A stretch of 36,610 nt of DNA from Lachnospiraceae bacterium (GTDB taxonomy: Bacteria > Bacillota > Clostridia > Lachnospirales > Lachnospiraceae): the NCBI GenBank assembly GCA_017561085.1, contig JAFZDQ010000017.1, forward strand, positions 1 to 36,610. The letters run 5' to 3'. Below the pieces are notes generated by a model. It was not told where the DNA came from, searched no databases, and saw nothing but the letters and a program-made list of their open reading frames with translations. The translations under genes were made by a program, and so were the position numbers. Shown here piece by piece: positions 6,965 through 13,062 of this stretch. The number at the start of each line of letters is the position of its first letter. Positions within the stretch are counted from its first letter, which is position 1.

Positions 6965-8899
6965 ATGAATTATCAGGAATTAAAAAAGGAATATATAAAG
7001 GGCTGGCACACCTGGAATGTGCGAAGCGTCCTTTCCCATGTGCATATGCCGGACGGTTTTGCACTGAATGTGGCTTTTAAGGAATACAGAGAGGGACACT
7101 ATCTGAAGGAGACGCTGGTGGGACGTTTCCCGGATGAATACCGACGGATGCAGGCTGAGGTGGCTTTTCCCGGCGTACATGCTTTTGATGAGTCTTATAC
7201 CGAGATGTCTGTGAAATGGTGCGACATGGAGATTTTAGTGGAGTCAGCCACCGTAGAGGACGAACTGGTACTCCTTATTACACCCGTGAAAAAGCAAATA
7301 AAACCGGCTATGTTGGTATTAGAGGGAGGTTACCTATGGGGGCGTCCCGGCTGGGTGGAAAGAAGCGGAGATACGCTGGTAGGTCATAGTCTGCCCGCGG
7401 GTGACGGGTCGCTGAGAGAACACGGAGCGGTTGCAAGCCACGATACGGTTATAAGTCATGACGCTGCCGGTGACAGAGTAGTTTACACCACAGGTACTTT
7501 TATGGAGGATCATAATATCCCGGTGCAGACGGCCTTTTTGTCGGTGGTATTGGATGGCCCCGTGGCCTTTTCTTCAGGGGTAAAAAGAGACCTTACGGAA
7601 GTGCAGGAACTGATGAAAAAAAGACGCACGGAGCACAAGGAAAAATCCTTTGCAAAATACGGCGAAATGCAGGAAATGTATGAAGCCCTGGAAAGTGCAT
7701 TAAGCTGGGATACGGTTTATGATGCCAAGCATGACAGGGTGGTTTCTCCTGTCAGCAGACTTTGGAGTATATCAAGCGGCGGGTATGTGCTTTTTTGCTG
7801 GGATAATTTCTTTGCGGGCTTCATGGCAAGCCTGGGCAACAAGGCGCTTGCTTACAGTAACTTAAGAGAAATCCTGAATGAACAGACCAAGGACGGTTTC
7901 GTGCCGAATCTGGCATATGCTACGGGGCAGGTCAGCGCAGACCGTTCCCAGCCGCCGGTAGGCAGTACCATGCTGCTGGAAACCTACCGCCGATTTGGAG
8001 AAAAGTGGATCGTAGAGGATATGTACGACGATTTGCTCCGTTGGAATGACTGGTTTACTTCTCAGCGTATGAATGAAAGCGGTGCCCTTTGTTGGGGAAG
8101 TAATGAAATTCCCGTACTGTTCGGAAACCGTTGGGAGTCAGACGGCGTGCACGCTACCTTCGGCGCGGCCTTAGAAAGCGGGCTGGATAACTCCCCCATG
8201 TATGATGATATTCCTTTTAACAAGGAGACCAACCGGCTGGAACTTGAAGATGTGGGGCTGACCGGTTTATATATCAGGGACTGCCGTTCCCTGATGGAAC
8301 TGGCAGAAATTATCGGGCGTAACGATGATATTCCTAAGTTGCAGGAGCGGATGAAGCGTGCCTGCGCGGGACTTGAGAATCTTTGGGATGAGGAGAATGG
8401 TTTTTATTATAACCGCCGAACCGACACGGGAGAATTTTCGAGACGGATAGCGCCTACTAACTTTTATGCCCTGTTTTCTCCGGAGGTGTCCGTGGAGCGG
8501 CAAAGACGGATTGCGGATGAGCATTATTATAATCCGGAAGAGTTTTACGGAGAGTGGATGCTGCCTTCTATCGCCAGAAATGATGCGGCTTATTTGGACC
8601 AGGAATACTGGAGAGGAAGAATTTGGGCGCCTCTTAATTTCCTTGTGTATCTGGCACTTGCGGGCACGGAACTTTCTGATGTGCGTGCGGATTTGGCACA
8701 AAAATCCAAGAAGCTCTTTATGAAGGAGTGGACCGAGCATCGTCATGTGCATGAGAATTATTCTGCCCTTACCGGCGAAGGTTGCGACTCCGGAAACAGC
8801 GATAAGTTTTATCACTGGGGCGCACTGCTTTGCGTCATTGCTATGACTGAGGCAGGGTATATTGAAGAGTTGGGAATGCCGCTGGAAGGAGAAATATAA
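6965..8899 (+). CDS. GH63-like (alpha/alpha)6 glycoside hydrolase
   Basis: This 644-residue protein has no signal peptide and is therefore cytoplasmic. An N-terminal beta-sandwich-type region is followed by a catalytic barrel, with motifs of the GH63 / MGH1-type glucosidase group: LFCWDNFFAGFMA, DRSQPPVGS, ESGLDNSP, RGRIWAPLNFLVY and HENYSALTGEG...FYHWGALL. By comparison with GH63 and trehalases, Asp408 in ESGLDNSP should be the general acid and Glu597 in HENYS the base. The substrate is uncertain, but an alpha-glucoside or alpha-mannoside oligosaccharide is likely. I chose ATG 6965 (GGAGGGG 6 bases upstream) over the in-frame TTG at 6950, which overlaps the RBS. Its stop overlaps the ATG of the kinase-like gene (TAATG), so the two are coupled. 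Confidence 0.85.
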   Translation: MNYQELKKEYIKGWHTWNVRSVLSHVHMPDGFALNVAFKEYREGHYLKETLVGRFPDEYRRMQAEVAFPGVHAFDESYTEMSVKWCDMEILVESATVEDELVLLITPVKKQIKPAMLVLEGGYLWGRPGWVERSGDTLVGHSLPAGDGSLREHGAVASHDTVISHDAAGDRVVYTTGTFMEDHNIPVQTAFLSVVLDGPVAFSSGVKRDLTEVQELMKKRRTEHKEKSFAKYGEMQEMYEALESALSWDTVYDAKHDRVVSPVSRLWSISSGGYVLFCWDNFFAGFMASLGNKALAYSNLREILNEQTKDGFVPNLAYATGQVSADRSQPPVGSTMLLETYRRFGEKWIVEDMYDDLLRWNDWFTSQRMNESGALCWGSNEIPVLFGNRWESDGVHATFGAALESGLDNSPMYDDIPFNKETNRLELEDVGLTGLYIRDCRSLMELAEIIGRNDDIPKLQERMKRACAGLENLWDEENGFYYNRRTDTGEFSRRIAPTNFYALFSPEVSVERQRRIADEHYYNPEEFYGEWMLPSIARNDAAYLDQEYWRGRIWAPLNFLVYLALAGTELSDVRADLAQKSKKLFMKEWTEHRHVHENYSALTGEGCDSGNSDKFYHWGALLCVIAMTEAGYIEELGMPLEGEI

Positions 8900-9771
8900 T
8901 GAAATTAACGGATTTTGCAGAAGTGAAGAAAATTGAAAAGGGATGGTCTCATGAGCAAAAGTTTCAGGTGACGGACCAAGAAGGTGTGAATTACCTGCTC
9001 AGAATTTCGCCTATGGAGCAGTACGAACAAAAGAAAGCTGAGTTTGAAAATATGCAGAAGGTTTCAGCACTTGGAATTCCCATGTGCCAACCTATTGAGT
9101 TTGGTACTTGCGAAGAAGGTGTATATTCTTTGCAAAGCTGGATTGAAGGGACAGATGCGGAAGAAGCAGTTAAATCACTTGAGGATAAGGAAGTTTACCG
9201 CTATGGTTATGAGGCCGGAGAAATACTGAGTAAGTTACATTCTATTGAAGCACCGGAAGGAATTTATGAATGGGAACCTTTCTTCAATCAGAAGATGAAT
9301 CGTAAAATAGAGAATTATCAAAACTGTCCGTTAAAATATGAAAAAGGAGAGTTATTCATTAACTTTATTGATGAGAATCGTCATTTGTTAAAAGGGCGTC
9401 CGGTTACCTATCAGCATGGAGATTATCACATCGGAAATCTGATGATAGATAAAGACGGAAATCTGATAGTGATTGACTTTAACAGGAATGAATACGGTGA
9501 TCCGTGGGAAGAATTCAACCGCATCGTTTGGTGTGCGCAGAAAGCCCCCTTATTTGCGACCGGCATGGTGGATGGATATTTTGGCGGTGAAGTTCCTATG
9601 GAATTTTGGAAACTGCTGGCACTGTACATATCCAGTAATACTTTATCTTCCTTACCTTGGGCGATTCCGTTCGGAGAGGATGAAATTGCGGTGATGCAAA
9701 AGCTGGCAAGTGATGTTTTGGAATGGTATGATGATATGAAGAATGTTGTGCCGAAGTGGTATAAAAGATAG
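8899..9771 (+). CDS. aminoglycoside phosphotransferase (APH) family kinase
   Basis: This 290-residue protein has the APH/choline-kinase fold. The catalytic loop is HGDYHIGNL (Asp175 as base) and the metal-binding motif is VIDFNRNEYGDPWEEF (Asp193). The N-lobe carries YLLRISPMEQYEQKKAEFENM, and a conserved Trp/Gly segment SWIEGTDAEE follows. The family phosphorylates small hydroxyl compounds, from antibiotics to sugars and choline. Because it is coupled (1-base overlap) to a cytoplasmic glycoside hydrolase, a sugar or glycoside substrate is at least as likely as an antibiotic. This sequence alone does not support calling it a resistance gene. Confidence 0.85.
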   Translation: MKLTDFAEVKKIEKGWSHEQKFQVTDQEGVNYLLRISPMEQYEQKKAEFENMQKVSALGIPMCQPIEFGTCEEGVYSLQSWIEGTDAEEAVKSLEDKEVYRYGYEAGEILSKLHSIEAPEGIYEWEPFFNQKMNRKIENYQNCPLKYEKGELFINFIDENRHLLKGRPVTYQHGDYHIGNLMIDKDGNLIVIDFNRNEYGDPWEEFNRIVWCAQKAPLFATGMVDGYFGGEVPMEFWKLLALYISSNTLSSLPWAIPFGEDEIAVMQKLASDVLEWYDDMKNVVPKWYKR

Positions 9772-9775
9772 ATTG

Positions 9776-9795
9776 AAGTAATTCAAGCATTACTT
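9776..9795. repeat. small inverted repeat after the APH gene
   Basis: AAGTAAT and ATTACTT flank a 6-base centre. No T run follows, so it is not a standard terminator. It may be an operator or a weak RNA hairpin between the APH gene and the XRE gene at 9912; nothing else is evident in 9796-9899. Confidence 0.3.
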
Positions 9796-9911
9796 GAGGT
9801 ATATAAAAGTGTAAACTCAACCATCACTTGCTGTACATCTGTGTACGGAAGACGTAGACTGGCAGTGTAAACACCGGTGAAAACGAATTCCAAATGAAAA
9901 GAGGTTGTAGA

Positions 9912-10814
9912 ATGTTTGATACAAATAAGGTTGCAAGTAATATTAAGAATGCAAGAACCAAAATGAATATGACACAGATGAATTTAGCTGATGAGATGGG
10001 GGTTAGTTATCAGGCGGTTTCCAATTGGGAAAGAGGAAATTCTATGCCGGATATTTCCAAATTGCCGGAGCTGTGTAAAATTTTGAATATCAGTTTTGAG
10101 GAGTTGGTCGGAGAACGGACCGCAGAAACTACTGTAGCGGAAAAACTGATGCAGGATGAGGATGCCGATGTCACCTTAGAAGAAATGGCGCAGGTAGGCC
10201 AGCTTATTAAGCCGGATAAAATAGAGCAAAAAGTAAATGAAGAGATTGACAAAGGCAAAAAGATTCCTTTTTCAACATTGGTGTGTCTGGCTCCATTTAT
10301 GGATAGGGAGACCTTAAATCGGCAGGCGGAGGAACTGGCAGAAAAGAATATTAAAAAGCTCAGTATCATTGCTCCCTTTATTGATAGAGAAACAATGGAC
10401 AGAATTATTGATAAAAGCATTCAGAAGGAACAACTTGATGTGAAAAGAATCGTTTCGATTGTACCTTTTTTATCAAGCACGTCCATACAGAAAATTGCAG
10501 ATTATTTAGTTGCGCATGGACAGTCAAGGAAGCTTGTTGCACTTGCCCCGTTTATGGGAAATGTTACGTCTGCGGGTACTTCTGCATGTGAAATGCCTGA
10601 CGTGCAGATGGAGTCGGATGAAGTTAATGAAATGGTGGAATCCGATGCAAGCGGTGTCGATTTACCCTATGCTGCGTTGGATTATTTGAACGAGGATGAG
10701 GTTGCGGAGATTGCATTTGCAGCGTTGGAAGCAGGCAAGCCTGTTGATTGTTACTTAGATTATATGAAGGAAGAGGATATTAAGAGATTGATGTTGAAAG
10801 CATTAGAAAAGTAA
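9912..10814 (+). CDS. XRE-family regulator with C-terminal APF repeats
   Basis: This 300-residue protein has a helix-turn-helix at residues about 7-62 (LADEMGVSYQAVSNWERGNSMPDISKL). After an acidic linker there are four related helical units opening at residues 126, 153, 183 and 211 (LAPFMDRETL, IAPFIDRETM, IVPFLSSTSI, LAPFMGNV), spaced 27-30 residues. An acidic C-terminal helical region (ALDYLNEDEVAEIAFAALE) follows. The repeats look like a superhelical protein-interaction or ligand domain of unknown partner. ATG 9912 has AGAGG 7 bases upstream; the in-frame ATG at 9894 does not have one and adds residues outside the HTH. No membrane segment is present. A strong two-way terminator follows. 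Confidence 0.8.
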   Translation: MFDTNKVASNIKNARTKMNMTQMNLADEMGVSYQAVSNWERGNSMPDISKLPELCKILNISFEELVGERTAETTVAEKLMQDEDADVTLEEMAQVGQLIKPDKIEQKVNEEIDKGKKIPFSTLVCLAPFMDRETLNRQAEELAEKNIKKLSIIAPFIDRETMDRIIDKSIQKEQLDVKRIVSIVPFLSSTSIQKIADYLVAHGQSRKLVALAPFMGNVTSAGTSACEMPDVQMESDEVNEMVESDASGVDLPYAALDYLNEDEVAEIAFAALEAGKPVDCYLDYMKEEDIKRLMLKALEK

Positions 10815-10843
10815 TTTGAGATAAGAAGTTATTAGAAGCATGT

Positions 10844-10881
10844 AAAAAATACTCTCAAGTAGAAACTTGAGAGTATTTTTT
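10844..10881. terminator. bidirectional terminator between convergent XRE genes
   Basis: Two perfect 17-base arms (10844-10860 and 10865-10881) flank a 4-base loop, with A6 on the left and T6 on the right. It serves the plus-strand XRE gene (ends 10814) and the minus-strand XRE gene (ends 10936). Confidence 0.9.
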
Positions 10882-10935
10882 ATTTTGAAATTTATTGGGT
10901 GATTAAGAAGTCTGTGTTTACCTGTAGATTTCGAT

Positions 10936-11253
10936 TTAGTCTGTCCAGATTTCAATCGTCTTTAATAGCTTTTCTTTTTCTGTCGTATCTAATTTAGTAA
11001 TAGCCTGATACAATTTCCGGTCCAGTGCGGTTTCCGAATATTCCGGTTCTAATTCGCCCACCAGGGAATCCAAAGAGCAGCCTACTAATTGTGCATAATA
11101 GGTCAGTATGCGCAGGGACATAGCGGTGCGGTTATTTTCCACGTTGCTGATATAACCCGGAGTGACACCCAAAGCTTCAGCCACCTGATTTTGGGTAAGG
11201 CCGTTTTTGATTCTTAAGTCTTTTATCAATGCTCCATAGTTTTCAGATTCCAT
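10936..11253 (-). CDS. small XRE-family regulator
   Basis: This 105-residue protein is essentially a single helix-turn-helix at residues about 8-65 (VAEALGVTPGYISNVENNRTAMSLRIL). An acidic linker and a short C-terminal helix (AITKLDTTEKEKLLKTIEIW), probably for dimerisation, follow. AAAGGAG lies 8-9 bases before the ATG. It resembles SinR/immunity-repressor-sized proteins. It is divergent from the antitoxin/toxin pair at 11457, and TATACAA-type boxes lie between them, so it may regulate itself. Its target genes are not evident. Confidence 0.85.
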   Translation of the reverse strand: MESENYGALIKDLRIKNGLTQNQVAEALGVTPGYISNVENNRTAMSLRILTYYAQLVGCSLDSLVGELEPEYSETALDRKLYQAITKLDTTEKEKLLKTIEIWTD

Positions 11254-11267
11254 GTGATGTACTCCTT

Positions 11268-11336
11268 TTGTATATTAAATATAATAAAAGTATACAATAA
11301 ATATTGCTTGAAATAAATAGATTAATAGTATACAAT
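11268..11336. promoter_or_regulatory. three TTGTATA/TATACAA boxes upstream of the small XRE gene
   Basis: TTGTATA at 11268-11274 and TATACAA at 11291-11297 and 11329-11335 form an inverted and a direct arrangement in an AT-rich stretch. The first is within 25 bases of the XRE start codon. They are plausible repressor half-sites; the AT-richness lowers confidence. Confidence 0.4.
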
Positions 11337-11403
11337 ATATTCAATAAATATATATCGTGTGAATGGCGGAATGATTAAGTGAAAAATATAGTAGAAATGA
11401 ATA

Positions 11404-11432
11404 TTGATAAGTGTAGGAATTGGTTATACTAT
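11404..11432 (+). promoter_or_regulatory. promoter of the antitoxin/toxin pair
   Basis: TTGATA (11404-11409) and TACTAT (11427-11432) lie 17 bases apart, 24 bases ahead of the antitoxin ATG. An overlapping TATACT at 11425 gives an alternative -10. Confidence 0.5.
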
Positions 11433-11456
11433 TATAAGTAGAGAAGGAGTGATATT

Positions 11457-11627
11457 ATGACACCTTTAGCGAAAACCAATGCGGTGATTACGAATAGTGG
11501 AAATGATAGTTATATAGAGAGAAATTTTGATGCTTTATACTGTGAATTAGAAAAGGGTATACAGAGCATGAAAAAGGGTGAAGTATATACTATTGAAGAA
11601 GCATGGGAGGAAATTGACAAGATTTAA
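11457..11627 (+). CDS. small antitoxin-like protein of a type II TA pair
   Basis: This is a 56-residue ORF with AAGGAG 7 bases before the ATG. The start MTPLAKTNAVITNSGNDSYI and the acidic helical tail (YTIEEAWEEIDKI) fit a short Phd/RelB-like antitoxin, with an N-terminal DNA-binding strand and a C-terminal toxin wrap. The decisive support is context: two bases after its stop begins a ParE/RelE-like reading frame. The partner is broken by a stop codon, so this antitoxin may now act alone or against a toxin encoded elsewhere. Confidence 0.65.
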   Translation: MTPLAKTNAVITNSGNDSYIERNFDALYCELEKGIQSMKKGEVYTIEEAWEEIDKI

Positions 11628-11629
11628 GG

Positions 11630-11968
11630 ATGATTAAACCTGGGAAGTATAAGGTTCTCTTGTCAATGGATGCGATTCAAGATATTGCCGATATCAAAAC
11701 CTATATTTTGGAAAAATTCAAATTTAGGGAATACGCGATAAAGTTTTCAAAAGAAATTAAGAAAGCAATTAAATCATGAGCCACGTTTGCAGAAGGATAT
11801 GAGAAGTCAGGATATGTAATTGAAGGCTTAGAGGTATTCTACAAACCATATAATACATATATGATTTTCTTTGTGGTAGAGAATGCTAATGTGATAGTTA
11901 TTAGAGTATTAAAGGACAGAATGCATTGGCAAGGAATTATTAGACGAATAAAAAAGATAAACAGATAA
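11630..11968 (+). pseudogene. ParE/RelE-family toxin interrupted by an in-frame TGA
   Basis: Reading from ATG 11630 gives 49 residues (KYKVLLSMDAIQDIADIKTYI ... KKAIKS), then TGA at 11777-11779. The same frame then continues without a gap for another 62 codons (ATFAEGYEKSGYVIEGLEV, VFYKPYNTYMIFFVVENANV, IRVLKDRMHW) to TAA at 11966. Ignoring the TGA, the total length (about 112) and the final beta strands are those of ParE/RelE toxins. One base change (for example TTA to TGA, matching the usual Leu after KS) would explain it. The peptide made should be truncated and inactive, unless this is a sequencing error. Confidence 0.75.
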
Positions 11969-11972
11969 TCGG

Positions 11973-12007
11973 AAGGTGTGGCATTTATTGCCGCACCTTA
12001 TTTTTTT
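11973..12007 (+). terminator. Rho-independent terminator of the TA locus
   Basis: AAGGTGTGGCA / TGCCGCACCTT (11 bp with one G-U) is followed by seven T's, right after the toxin frame. Confidence 0.85.
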
Positions 12008-12011
12008 GTAA

Positions 12012-12200
12012 GTCATATCCCCTCAGCGTACTGGAATCCCTACAATTCGTAGAGAATTGAAAGGGGTAAACAATCTTTTGATATTCTGCAGAACACCACG
12101 TACAAGAAGAGAAATATGTGAGTATTTAGGATTATCATCTGTCACTTATGCAATTGAAAAATGCAGTTTTCATAGAACGAATAGTGTACCAATCTGCTGA
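12012..12200 (+). pseudogene. remnant of an ATP-binding HATPase_c_4 / RecG-like protein
   Basis: An open frame without a start codon encodes ...RTGIPTIRRELK and then, directly, LLIFCRTPRTRREICEYLGL followed by SSVTYAIEK. GTGIPTI-type sequence and a tail with PRTR-x-EI-x-EYLGLSS are familiar from the C-terminal part of AlbA_2/HATPase_c_4 proteins. There they are normally separated by about a hundred residues or more. Here they are joined and then run into a stop at 12198, as if the gene was deleted internally and at the front. No RBS or start is present. The identification is by memory of the motif and is tentative. Confidence 0.35.
12013..12032. repeat. 20-bp exact copy of the spoIIID upstream sequence
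   Basis: TCATATCCCCTCAGCGTACT occurs here and at 23083-23102, the -35/spacer region and left hairpin arm in front of spoIIID. The flanks differ. Downstream here there is no CATACAAT -10 box and no matching right arm. Confidence 0.8.
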
Positions 12201-12219
12201 AAGTATGTATTTATATAAA

Positions 12220-12294
12220 CGATACATTAATGAGAGATATTTTTTGAAGTAACGGAAACGGAGGGGGATAAACATCTGCTCATTTAATGTATCG
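12220..12294. repeat. imperfect inverted repeat around a 35-base centre
   Basis: The left arm 12220-12238 (CGATACATTAATGAGAGAT) pairs with 12274-12294 (complementary except for two one-base bulges). The arms are about 19-21 bases. The centre is purine-rich with a G run. It could be an RNA hairpin, or the ends of a small decayed element in this gene-poor stretch. I see no coding capacity. Confidence 0.5.
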
Positions 12295-12317
12295 GAATGG
12301 TCAAAGGGGTGCAGGTC

Positions 12318-12389
12318 TTATGCACGATATAAATTGTGCTTGAAAAAATCTGCATAAAAGGTAAGTAATTTTTCAACAAAATCCTTCAT
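12318..12389 (-). CDS. 23-residue ORF with a strong RBS, unknown
   Basis: On the minus strand AAAGGAGG lies 8 bases before an ATG, an almost ideal translation start. It opens a 23-codon frame beginning MKDFVEKLLTFYADFF and ending TAA. The peptide is amphipathic, aromatic and near neutral, with a hydrophobic face. It has no Cys and no signal-peptidase site. Candidates are a small membrane-active or signalling peptide, the remnant of an AgrD-like leader (those often begin MK-x-F/L-x-KLL), a leader peptide, or a chance ORF. Two TTGGCTA direct repeats 21 bases apart lie upstream, an arrangement typical of LytTR regulators. Confidence 0.4.
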   Translation of the reverse strand: MKDFVEKLLTFYADFFKHNLYRA

Positions 12390-12448
12390 GTTAGCTTCCT
12401 CCTTTCTGTTTTCTTGAGATAAGCATAAAATGTGAATGAAAATAATGC

Positions 12449-12476
12449 TAGCCAAATTGTTTTAAAAAGTAGCCAA
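12449..12476 (-). promoter_or_regulatory. direct repeats upstream of the 23-residue ORF
   Basis: TTGGCTA occurs twice on the minus strand (12449-12455 and 12470-12476), exactly 21 bases apart. A weak -10 (TATGCT, 12422-12427) and no good -35 lie between these repeats and the RBS. Two same-face half-sites upstream of a weak promoter suit an activator such as a LytTR protein (known period 21-22 bp). Confidence 0.4.
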
Positions 12477-12634
12477 TTCTTGCAAATTCAAAAGCTGCGT
12501 ATATTTTGAAAAGTCTTGAGTATAGAGGCTTTACTTGCTGTTTAATCTTTTACTTGCATACAAAAAGTGTATATATAAAAATCGTAAATGATGAATAAAT
12601 AAGGAGAAAAACAAGAAAAAGTAACAAGTGTATA
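12477..12634. other. AT-rich stretch, no gene seen
   Basis: No ORF with an RBS was found in either strand. The only structure noted is a direct repeat TTTACTTGC at 12530-12538 and 12549-12557 (19-base period). An AAGGAG near 12601 is not followed by a start codon. Confidence 0.4.
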
Positions 12635-12694
12635 ATTTTGTGCATGTTTTATCTGAAATATGATATGTATTTTCTTTTTGCAAATGAATATAAT
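12635..12694 (+). promoter_or_regulatory. promoter of the HPr-like gene with shared 36-bp upstream element
   Basis: A 36-base element at 12635-12670 (core TTTTGTGCATGTTTT, then TATGATATG) matches 32 of 36 positions with 14003-14038, in front of the permease gene. It ends where a -35 hexamer would be, and a TATAAT -10 is at 12689-12694. This layout is typical of an AraC-type activator site. The AraC gene at 13063 lies between the two copies. Confidence 0.75.
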
Positions 12695-12771
12695 CATAAT
12701 TGTAAAAAGGTTACTGCCAAGCCAACCAAGGTTTGGTCAATAAATAGCATACATATAGGGAGGTAATTATT

Positions 12772-13002
12772 ATGCAGTCAGTACAAGTTTCTATTAACAC
12801 TGTTGAGAGGGTAAAGGCATTCGTTAATGACATTACTAAGTTTGAATATGATTTTGATTTGGTTTCAGGTAGATATGTAGTTAATGCCAAATCTATCATG
12901 GGTATATTCAGTTTAGATATTGGAAAACCGATTGAATTAAATATCCATACAGAAGATAATACAGATGAAGTTCTTGAAGCTTTAGCAGCATATGTGATCT
13001 AG
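12772..13002 (+). CDS. HPr-like protein lacking the phosphocarrier histidine
   Basis: This 76-residue protein matches the HPr fold. The regulatory-serine motif is well kept (AKSIMGIFSLDI, Ser41, equivalent to Ser46 of HPr), and the C-terminal helix (DEVLEALAAYV) is as in HPr. The usual active-site segment GIHARPA is replaced by TVERVKA, so the His15 that carries phosphate between EI and EII of the PTS is absent. The only His in the protein is near residue 59. Like Bacillus Crh, it could act only in regulation through Ser phosphorylation by HPr kinase. The RBS is GGGAGG. It has its own terminator and shares a promoter element with the lactose operon. Confidence 0.75.
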   Translation: MQSVQVSINTVERVKAFVNDITKFEYDFDLVSGRYVVNAKSIMGIFSLDIGKPIELNIHTEDNTDEVLEALAAYVI

Positions 13003-13008
13003 ATAAGT

Positions 13009-13049
13009 AAAAAGAGCAACGTGATGATTTTCATTCGTTGCTCTTTTTT
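13009..13049. terminator. terminator of the HPr-like gene, probably two-way
   Basis: AAAAAGAGCAACG and CGTTGCTCTTTTTT pair around a 14-base loop. T runs exist for both strands, and the AraC gene ends 14 bases beyond on the minus strand. Confidence 0.85.
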
Positions 13050-13062
13050 GATGGATAATCAA

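Noticed and set aside
8899-9771. Antibiotic resistance gene
   Set aside because: The APH fold is broad; no mobile element is nearby and the gene is coupled to a glycosidase, so only the family name is supported.
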